Source of the DNA: Adiantum capillus-veneris
Taxonomy: Eukaryota; Streptophyta; Polypodiopsida; Polypodiales; Pteridaceae
NCBI GenBank assembly: GCA_014529385.2
Contig: CM043959.1
Location: forward strand, 58,322,753 to 58,386,752
Length of the DNA: 64,000 nt
Direction of reading: 5' to 3'
The notes under the pieces were generated by a model that had not been told where the DNA came from, made no database searches, and saw only the letters and a program-made list of their open reading frames with translations. The number at the start of each line of letters is the position of its first letter. Position 1 is the stretch's first letter. Of the stretch, positions 39,114 to 53,278 are shown one piece after another. Both the position numbers and the translations under genes were made by a program.

Positions 39114-42100
39114 ATTCTCAGATGTCCCGTCTCTTTTTACCTCACTGCCTCAGTGATCTCTCTTCTCCGCAATTGCCTTGTGTATGTATGTGGCATTGCA
39201 GGTGTCCTCTTGTGACAAAGGATCTTTACATAGTAAAATCAGGTTGGGGTCAAGGTGTCCACCAGATCGGAGGCCTGTCCATGTCTCTTCATTGCATCTT
39301 CCGCTGCATATTCTGACAGAGGCAAGACCTATGGCAGCTTTACACTACTTTTGGCATGTTGTGCAGTGCAGAGATCGACGAGCGTTTTGGGCTACACCCT
39401 CTCTCTAGCGTTTCGGTGTGTGTAATGGAGGTAATGAACGTATAAAGTAATCTGCTTCGATCTTCTTTCTTATGTGTCTGGATTGTGTGCTTTTTGCAAG
39501 TGTTTTAGCCCCTTATACAGTTCATAAGTGAAGATTTTTCTGTCCTTATGAAGGCATGTGCATTCCCTTATTGAATAGAGGTACCGCTTTAGAGTTATTT
39601 ACCATCAAGGAGCTAAGAAGAAAAACCACAATGATGAGAAGTAAACAAAAAAGCTAGACCTTAGAGTAAACAGAGAAGCTGCATTCAATGTTATTAACAT
39701 TTGGCTTGTGTTTCTGCAGGATAACATTTGGCTTGTGATTTTGCAGGATTTGCGCACCTTGGAGTTTGTAAGGTCTCCAAGGATCACCGATTGCTTGCAT
39801 ATACATTAGACTTAATTGGCACGGAGGTTTTTACTTTATTCATCAAAGACATAGATACTGGTACACTTCTATCAAGGCAAGTTGTGAAAGGTGTGGTCAG
39901 TGTTGAGTGGGCAAGAGATAGCCGCAGCTTGTTATACACGAGGATTGATAAGATGTTACGACCGTTCAGGTGCGCTGAGTTTATAAACACACTTGTTTGT
40001 TATACCTCAGGAAAGCATATCTGAAAATGATGGCAATAGTAATGGAGGTTCTATTATGTATGAGCGCCCGCGTGTGTGCGTGCTTGTGTACATTGTCTCT
40101 AGTGGAAGGTTGTCAGCAGAAATAGTCACATAGTAAACATGTCTGTACAATTCTCTTTGTAGTTTTTTACAGGGAAATTTATTCTCTTATAAGCATTATG
40201 TGTTCTATCTAACTGTTAACCAAGGGAAATCAGGTTTCCGACAGCAGTCTTGTATCTTGTAAGCTAGTGCTACATAAGTTTTCTGTGTATAAGATTTACC
40301 ATTGTCAGACAATCTGTGATTCTCCCACTATTTCTTTACTTCATTTGGAAGTGGGAATGTTTATTTGATTTATGTTTTCTTCCTTTTGGAAGTCAATTGC
40401 TCAATTAAATAGTGGAAGTGGGAACATTTATTCACTTCCTTTGCTGAAAATCAAGAAAGCACTATCCTAAAGAATCAAATCAACAAAGTTGACCAATCTA
40501 GAATAAATCCATTTAAAAATGCTTGATACTCTAACGTGGAAAGTTTAGTAAGTAGTACATTGTTTTAGAACATTCTTTGAGTATATTAGTCTGATGGTAA
40601 AACTTTCATGTCTATGTGGCTGACTAGACATGTTGAGCCTATCAATAGTTCTCCACTCAGATGCACTGGCCCCTTAGTTAGACGCCATAGCTAGGAGCCC
40701 CACATGGTATTTTGTCTGTGCTAGTATACTTGCAATGCCCACCTGCCAATTTTGCCCACCATCATGTATGTCACACAGTTTGTAAGGCCCCCATATGAGG
40801 AGAAGTTAATAGTGTACATATATTTGGTGGATTCCAGCTTGCCCGTTGATGAGGTCTTTATTTGTGATCGTGGATAATACGGAGCTAATTCAGGAGCCGA
40901 ACCTTTGGGTGGAGGAAAATTATGAAGGAATATTCCCTAAGATACTAGGCTATATGTACATGCCACTAGTACTATGGCCGGTGCCTGTGGACAGTGGGTT
41001 GGCATAGTCAGTACTGCAGATGCCACACACATATATGCTTATCTACCACCCACCGTAGCACTATATAAGGAGGCCACCTCCATAGACCATGGCATCCTAT
41101 ATTGAAGGATAACAGTCCCTTGTATTCCTACCTACTATTGTAGTTGTCTATATCGCCATCTAAGCTCTACCTTTAGAGCGCATGGGTGGATGATGCCATC
41201 ACTTTGTGATAGTGCTAATTTAAATTTTGATTTGCCACTAATTTGCTTTGCATTGTATCTCTCTCTACTGTCCTTGCTACAAGATCCTATTTTATTCTAC
41301 ATTTCTTTAATATTGATGATTAGAGAAACAATTGTCAAGAGTTTCTCTACAATCGTGCAACCATGCATTGATTTGAAAGAGTGACTCCCTAGGCCTCCCC
41401 TAGGCCTCCTTATAAAGGTACGTAGGCCCAAAAAGCAATTTCTGAAAAGCTAACGTCCCAAAAAGCCTCGTGCCCCAGAAAGTCAAACGCTTGCCATAAC
41501 TGGCCGGAAAGCACCCCATCCAATGTGCCAATTCTTGCTTCGATCGGATTATTAGGTCAAGAGATGTGCAACAGTTTCACCTAGAAAATCTCCCTCCGAT
41601 TAAATCATTAAAATTGATTTTGTTTTTTAATTTGCAAAACTCACAATTGTGAGTGAATTATACCGATCATCCCTAAAATTTACAAGATCTTGCCATGCTT
41701 GTGCCGAGCCATGACATCATCAAGAGACCATAATTACATTGGCTATCTGGGGAGCCACCTCTAACGACCCGCCCCCTTGTCCTTGATACCCAAGGTCAAT
41801 TATCATGTTCTTCAAAGATCTTTTGTTTTCCAATGGCCAAGATTTCCCCCCTTCCTAAGCATTCCATCTACTGACAACAAGGCACAGGTAATCCTAGACC
41901 AATCATCCGAGTTTTGCTTGCGCCCGAGCGTCCATATTAGCACTTTGTTTTCTTGTATAATTTCTGCGAAGCTTGCCACCTCAGGAACTCCTTCAAACAC
42001 ACGGCGGTTCCTTGTCTGCCATACATTATGTAAGAAGAAGTACGTGACAATTTGAGTGTTGATGAGGAGGGTAGGACTACCCAAATTCTTACCTCCAAGG

Positions 42101-43564
42101 AATAAATCAGTCTTGAAAAAACCAATTCTCCATGTTCTTTGGACCCACTTGCATATTTTCCCTGCGAGGCCTCTTATACCTGGGCATTCCATGAATAGGT
42201 GGGCCAGATCTGCACTAGCCAACCTGCACCCCAAGCATCGATCTGTCCCAACCCCTCTCTCCTTAATCTTCACCCCCGTCGGTAGACCACCCCAAATTAC
42301 CTTCCATAGAAATACCTTCATGTGCTGCGGAGCCTTTGGCTTCCAGATGTTCTCCATTACTTGTTCCCACCTTTCCTTCGGCCATTGTTTTTTGCATATC
42401 TTGTTAAGGGGGCTAGACCAATTCTTCTTCAACATCATTGTATGATAAATGCCTTTAGAATAGGGTTTTCATAAGAGACTACTTCCGGGCCGTTTCCAGG
42501 CATTCCAATCAAACTCCGAATCACAAACTGACATCACTACATTGTCAAGCTCTTTCATCACTTTGTTGACTAGCAAAACCTCCAAGCTATTAAGTTGGTA
42601 TTGGATAACCAAAAGGTCAATTGTTTTCCAGCTCTTGCTGTCACTGTCCCAAAAGTGCCCAAGTCGATTTAGACCCTTATTATTCAGTTTCCTTGCTGTT
42701 TGTATCTAATAGGGATTTTGTGGCGGATCTACAACTTTGGAAAGCCAGGGGGACCAATGCAAAATGGAGTTCTTGAAGTATCTGGTTTCTTCCTCCCACT
42801 TTAGGACTCCCGTTGCTCGGTTGCATTTCCTTACCAATTCCCCTGAGCTGCCACGTCGGGGCTAATAGTTTGTCATGAACCTCTACCCCTCTCCACTTTC
42901 CACCTTTCGAGCCAAGTTTAGCTGCTTCTATCATATCTTTGATCATGATAGCCCAAGCTTGATCCTGTTTAGCCAAGGAGACTACAAATTTGGCGTAGCA
43001 AGCTTCGGCATGGGCCACAGGGTTGAGAATTCGGAGGCCTCCTTGATTCACTGGCCGAGCGACTGATTCACAACAAGCCCATTGCCATGGCCTTGAGGAT
43101 TTCGTGTTGTTTTTCCATAAAAACCTTTCTACTTGTTTTAAGAACTCTTTCCAGTGACACTTAGCCATCTTGAGAAGCGGGCTAGTGAAGGCAATATAAG
43201 GGAGCATAAAGCCATTAATCACTTTTATCCGGCTTGGGAATGGGAGAAGAGCATACTCCCACCTACTCATTTTTGTTCTGATTTTTTCAAGGACTCACTG
43301 AAATCTTTGTTTGTGAGTTACGTCCAACCCGAAAGGGGCCCCCAGATGTCTGAAAATATTCCCTTTTTTGACAATCTCCCCCAAATGAGTCATTTTCTGA
43401 CAGGGAATCAACCTTGACTTCTCTATATTACAGTGGGACTTTTAAATGAATCACTTTTAATGTCATATCAAAGTCATTGCCTGACCAAGATACAATAAAC
43501 CTCATGAGGCCTAAGTTCATATTACCCTCTGCGTAACCAATTTGCAAGCATAGAGATTTCCTAG

Positions 43565-43607
<43 letters not shown>

Positions 43608-46256
43608 CCAGCCTTTGTTGCAAATCCCTGGCGCTACCAGTAGCCCATCGCCCTCATCCTCCATGTGCCGCCTCATCACTCGTAGCCATTTTCAGCCCTA
43701 CGTCAATGTTGGATTGCTCTATTTTTGCAGCCAATATTCAGTCCTTGTTATCCTCTCACATTGGGTCTTAGTCCCTCGTCCGTTCCATCTGGCAGAAATA
43801 ACATGACACAAACCATACTCACGCAGCATAGAGAGCAGACATTAGGCTCACTACCCAACCATAGAGCCAATACGGGCTTACTACCGAGCTTGGGAGTTGT
43901 AGCAAGCAAGCTAGCCTCTACCATAAGGGCTGGTGTCCCATACTGACACGGATCTGCGGGTAGTGTTGCTAAATTGGCTTTATCTGACAGAAAAATAATT
44001 CAAAATGAATTGTTGGATTTATAAGTGAGAGGGTTTTCTCGCTTGGAACACCAAGGAAAAATAATTCTAAATGAATTATTGGAATTTTAAGTGAGAGGGT
44101 TTTTCTCAGTGGAGATATTTGAGTATGAAGTATTCCTAGTGCGTCATTCAGTGTAATGACGTGAGCACTGTGAACGGGAATATCTGTAAGGCCACCAGGA
44201 ACGGGTACTTCTGATGTGTGTCACATCGGATGGGTGACAAGGCATCGTGAAGGAGATTGTACCGTAAGTTCGGTAGGAAAGGACTAGGTGATGGGTATTG
44301 ATGATGCGTCACAAGGTGGGTGACAGCTGCATCGGAAAGCGAATATCCATAGTCAGGAGGAAATTCCGAACTGTGTTAGAATTGTGCACAAGGAAAAGCA
44401 AGCACTTGAATGAAGATGGGTTCATAGGAAACTTTGAGGAAAAACAGATGCTTTCTGAGAAAGCAGGATTGCTTTTCGGGAAAGCAAATGCTTTCCCGCG
44501 AGGAAGTCTATGTCTGCATTGCATTTGTGCATGTGGTTGCATCAGGGATGCCTGGGAAGCATTGTTTTTAACTTACAAGGTTATATTGAGTTTTTGGGCA
44601 GATTCATACCATTTTAAAAGTGACCGGTCGGCCACTTAATAAGTGGGTAGCCACCTAGAATATAAAGCAACAAAAACCAGCCAGCAATTTCTCTCTCTCT
44701 TTCTGGCAGAACAGCGCAAAGAAAAAAAAGAAAAAAAGAAAAAAGAAAAAAAACCAGGCCGCGATCTCTACTTGGACAGCCAGCGCTCTGCTATCTTTGC
44801 CGTGGCCAGGGAGCTATAAAAGCATAATACGCCCTCTCCCAGAGGGAAGACCAGTTTTCGCAAGGAGAAGATGTTGCTGCAGATTTCAGCCGCAAAGAAG
44901 ACGTTGCTGGTGATGTCCATGGCTGCCCCAAGTGTACTAGATGTCGCCCGGACCCAGTGCGAGTTCCCTCCGAAGAAGTACCTACGGAGTGTGTTTCCAT
45001 CGCGACAAGCTGCTGTGTTTCTCTGTTTTCAGCCCATAAACGTTGTAGACGGGGCTGATTTACAAGAATGAGAACACACCTCTTTTGTGTGTAGGATTGG
45101 AAGAGAGGATTTTCTATGTAGAGATGTCTTCTGGGGGATTGCTTTTCGAGAACCGAGTTGTGTTTCGAGCGTCGAGACTTTGAAGGTAACAATTTTCATG
45201 TTATGATCGCTAAGTATTTGTTTGTAGGTGTACTTCCCTCTTAGTGAGGGAGTAGGAGTTGAGGAAGGCAATGAGCCTCTGCAGGAGAAAAGCGCTCTGA
45301 GGAATTGGAGCCAGATCAGCCCAAGGGTTTCGTACCCAAGTTTGGGAAGTAGATCCACGGATCGAAGAGAGGTAGTCTCTTGAGTTGTGATCCGGAAATG
45401 GGGATTACCAAGTAAGGACTCCGTGTCCAGGAAAGCAGAGTTATTCTGCAGGAAGAGGATTTTGGAAAACGAATCGAAAAAGGGTTGCAGGGATGCCATG
45501 CCGTGAGTCTAGAAGGTGAGATCCAGAGGCGAGAACGTTGGAATAAGGAACGGAAGTTCCTTGGAATAGGGTTTTGCCCTAGGAATAGGAAGCTGAGGCT
45601 TCTGGGAACCATCAACTCTTATTCTAGAACGAACGTGGTAATACGTTCGGTTCAAGTGCTTGTATTGACTTCTCCTCAATAATAAAGATACTATTATGGG
45701 GGGGACCAGCCCATCATCTGGTCCCAATACTGTGTCGATCTTCTCTCTCTCTATTCCTCTCTATATCCTCTGGTTTCGGTATTAAGCGATAAATTCTATT
45801 TATCCGAATATATTTTATATTGCTACATGCTCCCGTTTGTGATGGGTAGAGCCGCCAAGGGCCTAGAGTCGAGATGTGGTGATCACACAAGATAGAGCAC
45901 TAATGAGCCTAGAGTCCTATATAAAGGATTCCCTAACTGCCATAATCATAGGGCCATGTTCACACTTGGTCGGGGGATATAGATCTGGCGCCTAACATCA
46001 TGTGCAAATCAGCCGCATAGGTTTTTCTTGGTGCTAGCTTGGTGGCCATCACAACCAACATCAAATCGGATTTAGAAGGTGCATCAAATCAGCCTTGAAG
46101 GTGCTTCATCTTGAAGAGTTACCTCGGCTTTATCATCTTGAGTCGAGTCGAGTCTTGCATTGAGGTATTGCATCATGTACATTCCATTTATGCAATCTAA
46201 AGCAAATACCACATCGGCAATGGTGTGGGGGGCTCTTGAGAGGGCTGGTTGGGACC

Positions 46257-46317
<61 letters not shown>

Positions 46318-49300
46318 GTATCAAAAACGAACCATCAATAATGCAAAGTTGTGTTCATTAACACAAGGAAGAACAAAAGATTTTGGAAGTGTGAAAGCTC
46401 GATTCTACCTATTTTCTATATCCTGTTGCACATTTAAGCATCCTATGTGCTTTCATCTTTGTGAAATGGCACTATGGCCATATCCATTGCCAATTATACA
46501 TCGTATACTGCTGTGGGCATAGTGCACTTTTCAAATTCAATGACAATGTGACTAATTCCTATTTACCTCTCCCTCTTTCTTTTGATTGGCTATCAAGACG
46601 ACATGGCTTATAGCTTGGCGTTAGTTGGCGACGAAGATGGCTTGCTATTGAGAGTATTTTCTTCGGATGGCTTCATCATGCAACCAAGGCACATAGATAT
46701 CCACTTTTCACATGGATTGAGATCTACCATGGCCAGCTACACACCTTATCATTCGGCTAGAGATAGAGGATGGCAAATATAGAGGTACGTCTTCTGAGAA
46801 GTGGATTTGTCAGCTTCGTCAACACCAGCTTGAGGCAGAGGAGCATTACATATGCCACTACTAACCTTATTATGAGATCCGCGGAGGTTTTTGTTGTCTA
46901 TTTAGAGAGTGGTTTTTGTTGTCTATCACCCTTGATAAGTAGAAGAGAATCCACCGAGGTCTAGTCAAGAGATGGCTTCGGATATCTTTACCAGAATCAT
47001 TTAGGAGACTTTTGCGTGACACCACCAGATATATCCTTAACAGGCTCTAATATGTTGACTGAGTAGTTCAGCTTGTCCATTCGAGACGCCCGATGTCTAT
47101 TAGATCTACATATAGGCGACACATGCATAGAAGGATACAGGATATCATTGCTTGAGACTAGGAGAGACGTCGTAGGCTATTTACCTTGGAGGAGATTGAT
47201 GCTAGGTTGCAGTGACCTATGCAAGAGTTTGTGAAATGACTCGCATCTTTTATCGTCTCCTCCCCATTCTTCTATCCCTTGTATTATTGAGGTTGTATCC
47301 TAGTTATCTATCAGCTTCGTTACGTTGCTGGTGAGCAATTCTATCCTATGTTTTTCTGAGAGGATGGTATCACATTTTGTATGGTTGAAACTTTTATTCT
47401 CTAAGATCATTTCGGCCTTTTGCAGGCGTTAATATGACGCTTTATAGGGCATGGTGAGGAGAGTTATACAGAGACTACAACATGAGAGAGCTTCTGACCA
47501 CATTGATCTCCAGGTAGAGCATTTTATCTATGCAGCCCGGACCATGTTACCCTGCATTGCTCATTTCTTCAACAGGGCTCTGGCTGAGGGTCTCCTCGAG
47601 ACTTGGACCATGCATACTATTGTGCCAAGGCACACAAAGGCAGGGGACCACATGGACCTTGCCAAACGGATCCTATTGTCTAGGGTCCATCCCTAGATGC
47701 TTCCAGTTCTTCGACAACTGACATTTTATGAGGAGAACTTTCCACCTATTAAAATTGGCAAAAATGTATATGTTAGCAGATTTGAGAGATTGAGAACCGA
47801 GAAGTAGACTTATGGATTTTGGGATCGAACCTCTGTGGTGATCGGCATATTTTGTACATTTTATCTTGGGGAATGTGCCCATGACATTGTTTTATTTAAC
47901 AGAAGATTATTTTTTGTACCAAAAAAATAATCAGGCTAGAAGGATTCTCGTAAGTGTGAGAATTGAAATTTAATCCTTAGCTAACACTTTTCCTTCTACC
48001 TGGTAGTATAGGGTCTTCAAACATACATTAAACTCTAAAGGAGATGACATCCTTTTGTATGAAGACAAAGATCCTCAAAACTTCGTTGATGTCTCCAAGA
48101 CAAAAGATTGGCAGTTTTTTACCATAAACAGCAATTCAAAAACTTCATCTGAGGTAGCTGTCTCTAAATAGTGTTTCTTTGCACTCTTATTCGAGTGGTT
48201 TTTCCATGTAACAGAGTAGGCACTGTTCTGAAAGAAGCCTCTGAATAGGATTTAACATACTCATAGCATTGTTTTCTTATCCTGTGTTAGGTATATCTAC
48301 TAGAGGCTGAAGGCTCTAAGAGAGATTTGAAACTGGTGGAGCGACGCAGGCCAGGGGTAGAGTACTTTGTGGAGCATCAACATGGTAATCTTTTTTTGCT
48401 AACCAACGCAGAGCTGCATAAGAAGCACAGGGTTGGCAGTATTTACAGATTGTTCCTCTGTCCGGTTGATGACTTGAGGCTTGAAAACTGGAAGGTGCAC
48501 TCTCAGCCATGCATTGTTCGTATATTTTCTTTTTTAGGACTTGGTTTTGTATGACTGAATCTAGAACTCAGGGTCTAGCTTTTCTGTGATGAGACTTGCA
48601 TTTAAATATCGTTTTTGTCTCCTAATTTTCACATATTTGAGATTTAGCGATCAGAAACTAGGCATGGTCTCAAATGGTTGCAAGACATAAGCATACAAGG
48701 GATGGTAGATATGGCGATAAGTTATTCTAGCCATGATAAACTCTTGCCGGGTGCTATCAATATTTTATTACTGTGGTGTACTCGTGTTTTACATAATTGA
48801 TCTGAAGTGACCAACGGCAGGTAATCAGGTCAAAAATGCTTCGGTGATACTGTTCATACTACTGAACTCATCTACTTACTGCTTTATGAACTTTGTGGTT
48901 CTTCATTTTTGACATACTTAAAGCCTTGAAAATGACAGTGTATATGCAAATTATATTAGACAGTATTCTCAGGGAGAAAATGAAAGATTATCCTCAAGCC
49001 TCATTTTGCAACAAGTTCATCTTCAGGATTGTGAATGTGTCAACTTTGGGGCGAGGCTGCATTTCAATCCACTTTGGCAAATCAGACTAGAGAGGCCAAA
49101 GCCTTGGTATTGGGATAGAGCGTTTTGCGAGCTTATAGGTGAACAGAGGGCACAGACCTCTCTTTCTGGGTGAGGGTCTTGCTGTTTACACTGAGATAAT
49201 CTGGTCTTCTCTGAGAGTATTTGTCTTATATTTCAAAGATTGGGAGGAGTCTTGGAGTCATTTTGTGTGAGGGCCAGGCACCCTCTGACAAACCACCCCC

Positions 49301-52300
49301 ACTTTTAGAGTTATCCTTCACCTCTCTCTCTCAAATGATTGGATTGGCTTTCTCTCTCTTCCTAGTGCTCATAGAGGAGAGACTCATCAGAGTTGAGCTA
49401 AAAAAGCTCGTTTCTTTCACCTAATAAGGCACCTGAAACGAGTCCTTGGCTGGCTGTGAGTGATGAGCCCCAAGGCAGTCTCCCTTTGTAGGCTAGCTCT
49501 CATCGCTTTGCATTCATCCTCACACCAACTGTTTTGAGGAGATATGCTGTTGTCTCCCCAAGCCACAAGAGTGTGGGAAAGCCACTGTCGTAGAAGTATG
49601 TATATCCTGGCACATTTGTTCTATAAGCTCCTTCAGAGGTATGTGAGGAACATTGAACCAATAGCAGGGAAACCTGTCTACTGAATTCGACCTCCAAAGT
49701 GTATGAACAGTTCAATATGAATGATCGTTATAAATGATCAGCAACTACTCCAATTGGTTTGGGTGCTATTTCAAAATCACCAACTTTTGTAATCAGTTCA
49801 AGAGGGCTAGAATATAAATCTGTTGTTCTCCCCCCATCCTCATATCGGAAAGGATAACAAGTAAGGCCCCCTAACCTTGGCCATCTAGCTGCTCCCATTT
49901 CCAATAGGTATCTATCATAGCCTTTCACCTCTCCTGCATCCTATGAAGCTTCTCAATGCTCCCGTCATTACTTTTGAATGCTCCCGTCATTACTTTGAAT
50001 GACGCACTAGGAATACTCTGTACTCGGATGTCTCCAGTGAGAAAAACCCTCTCACTTTAAATTCCAATAATTCATTTAGGATTATTTTTCTGTAAGATAA
50101 AGCCAATTTAGCAACGCCTCACACATGGCACGATTGAACAACACTGCAAGAATCTCTACCAACGTATCTCTAGCATGTATAAAGTGCTCTGCTACTAGAC
50201 CATCATGATCATATGCCCTGCTGGTCCTCATCGTGTCAATGGCTCTCTTTACCATCTCAATGGTAAAGAAGGTGCTAATAGGTGGGCATGGCTTTGTAGG
50301 ATCTGGAAGGGGGTCTTGTCCAAGAACCGTATAAAACGATGAGGCATACTGGCCCCACACATCAGGAGAAGTAATCACTGGGGGAGGGGAGTGCTCATGA
50401 AAGAATCGCTATGCCTCTCCTGAGTCTCTACTCAAGAACAACTGATACAAGTCTCGCTCCATTTGGGCCAAGTAAGCTCGTTTCGTCCATCGCACAAGGC
50501 GCCGGGAAGCAATCCGAGAATGTCTGTAAGTGATGGCTCTAAAAGAAGATCCCTCTGAAACTGGGCTCTCATCTCTCCGCACTCCTCATCATACCAACTA
50601 TTCTGGAGCATGCTCCCAGAATGTCGCCTCCGACCCAGCTGAGTGTGTGGGTATGCCTCTGATGCTGCACCATGTAGTATCTCAGTCAGTAAAGTGGTGC
50701 ACTCCTCCACTGAGAGGCCAGGACTAGCTGTGCATAGACCTCCTCTGTATAAACCGAGTCAGTCTCTGGTGTAAATGTATAACGGGTATGTGACCTGCCT
50801 CCTGATGTCTAGGCTGTACTATACTGAAATGAAACAGACAATGTGAAAACAACATGATCCACTGTACGCCCACTGGTCTGGCTCCCACTATGAAATCCTG
50901 AATACATGGAATAAAGTTCGGTTGTGCCATAACATAGTCCACTGTATTGCCCCATGTCTGTGTGGAAAGCATGTGAAACCGGCTCCTCCAAGAAATCTCC
51001 GTGAGGTATCTCCCATACTCCGTGTGCTCTGTATCATGTGAGCATCTAGATGTCAAGCCCCAACTCACCCACATCCAGCTCTCTAAGCATCTCATTTGAA
51101 GTGTGGTAGAAGACTGTCTGAGAGTTGCCTGTTAGGAGGATGATATCACCATCCCTAGAAAACTCCCATATATCATCATGTAGTATAAAGCCTGTCCTCT
51201 GGATGCAGCATATATTGACATACTGGGGGGGAAGTAACATATGGCAATGTATAGAAATCGGCCTATGTCAGCTCTCAGCCTCACCCACATGTATCTAGCA
51301 TGATCATCTCTCCGTACAATATGTAGTAGTGGTTGTAACTCCTCCCTAAATAGCACTGCTACTCCTCATGAACCTCTACTCCCATGCTCAGATCTCACGA
51401 CTATCCTGTGGGCTGTCTCCCATCCGTATCCCACCACATGTGGCATAAGCTATCCAGGGGCCTGATGAGTCTCTCAGAAGAAAACAATATCCCTGTCTTT
51501 GAAACTGTCCTCGAAGGCACCAACGTCCAACCTCATAGATGCATTACAATTCCAAGTAGCCATCTTCAGTGTGGTCCCATTAGTCTCACACCGTCATGTA
51601 GAGCGCCGCTCTACAATCATTACCCGACCATCTCTGTAAAAGGCCATCTTTCCCTTCTCCCTTGCCGTCGTAATCTCTGTGATTCAGCCAACAGCAGCAG
51701 CCAGCGTTTTTGGAGCCAGATCCCATAGTGTTTTCTGCAACAGATCAGCCTGGCGTTTTCACTTTGCAGATCAAGCCTAGCGTTTGGAGTTTCCGGCGCC
51801 AGGTCAGCCAAGAACATCAACGTTTTCAGTTTTCAGCACTTAGCCGTAGCAGATCCTCGCCGTACCGTCGAGTCAGCCAGCGTTTACAGTTTCAGCCCGC
51901 TGTATTCAGTTTTCAGCATCTGCGTTTTCAGCGCATCGTCATCGAGTCGTCGTCATCGCCATCCTCGCCGACACAGTGTCATAAATCAGCAGAAAGACTG
52001 CACTTTGCAGATTTCAGCATTTCAGCCCTAGCGTTTTCAGTTTTCAGCCCGTCCTCGTCGTCGACATCGTCGGCAAGTCCATTGCATCTAGACCATTGTA
52101 CCAGATTTGTGCAATCTATAGCATAGACCTCTCTCGCCATAGAGAGGGGGGCCCTTGGAGGAGGGTTTGAGAACCGTCTAGTGTCGTATTCTTCTCTCTC
52201 TCTTTCTCTCAGTCTCAGCACCTTCATTCACAGTAGCATTCACTTTGTTTGTGATCACTGCACTCTCTCAGAGCGTAGAGAGAGGAGTTTTTTAGGCGTA

Positions 52301-52421
52301 GAGAGAGAAAGAGGAGACTTTTCTAGCGTTTTTAGGCATAGAGAGAGAAAGAGAGGACTTTTCAAGTGTAGAGAGAGAAAGAGGGGAGTTCAAACGTAGA
52401 GAGAGAATAGGTCTGCATGCG

Positions 52422-52497
<76 letters not shown>

Positions 52498-52827
52498 TGA
52501 AATGAAAAAATGAAATGTTATATTAACGTCTTCAAAAGGCCAAAGTGACCTATGAGTCTCATAGGTCACTTTGGCCTTTTGAAGACGTTAATATAACATT
52601 TCATTTTTTCATTTCATTTCATTTTCTCTCTCTCTCTCTATGCTCGCAGGGTTTTTTTTTCCCTCTCTCTCTCTCTACGTGTGCAGACCTATTCTCTCTC
52701 TACGTTTGAACTCCCCTCTTTCTCTCTCTACACTTGAAAAGTCCTCTCTTTCTCTCTCTACGCCTAAAAACGCTAGAAAAGTCTCCTCTTTCTCTCTCTA
52801 CGCCTAAAAAACTCCTCTCTCTACGCT

Positions 52828-52891
<64 letters not shown>

Positions 52892-53219
52892 TGAAATGAA
52901 AAAATGAAATGTTATATTAACGTCTTCAAAAGGCCAAAGTGACCTATGAGTCTCATAGGTCACTTTGGCCTTTTGAAGACGTTAATATAACATTTCATTT
53001 TTTCATTTCATTTCATTTTCTCTCTCTCTCTATGCTCGCAGGGTTTTTTTTTCCCTCTCTCTCTCTCTACGTGTGCAGACCTATTCTCTCTCTACGTTTG
53101 AACTCCCCTCTTTCTCTCTCTACACTTGAAAAGTCCTCTCTTTCTCTCTCTACGCCTAAAAACGCTAGAAAAGTCTCCTCTTTCTCTCTCTACGCCTAAA
53201 AAACTCCTCTCTCTACGCT

Positions 53220-53278
<59 letters not shown>

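Noticed and set aside
47997-48011. Acceptor GGTAG at 48006 for exon 4
   Set aside because: It would shift the frame after exon 3. The AG at 48010-48011 keeps phase and restores the conserved RPFRVF reading.
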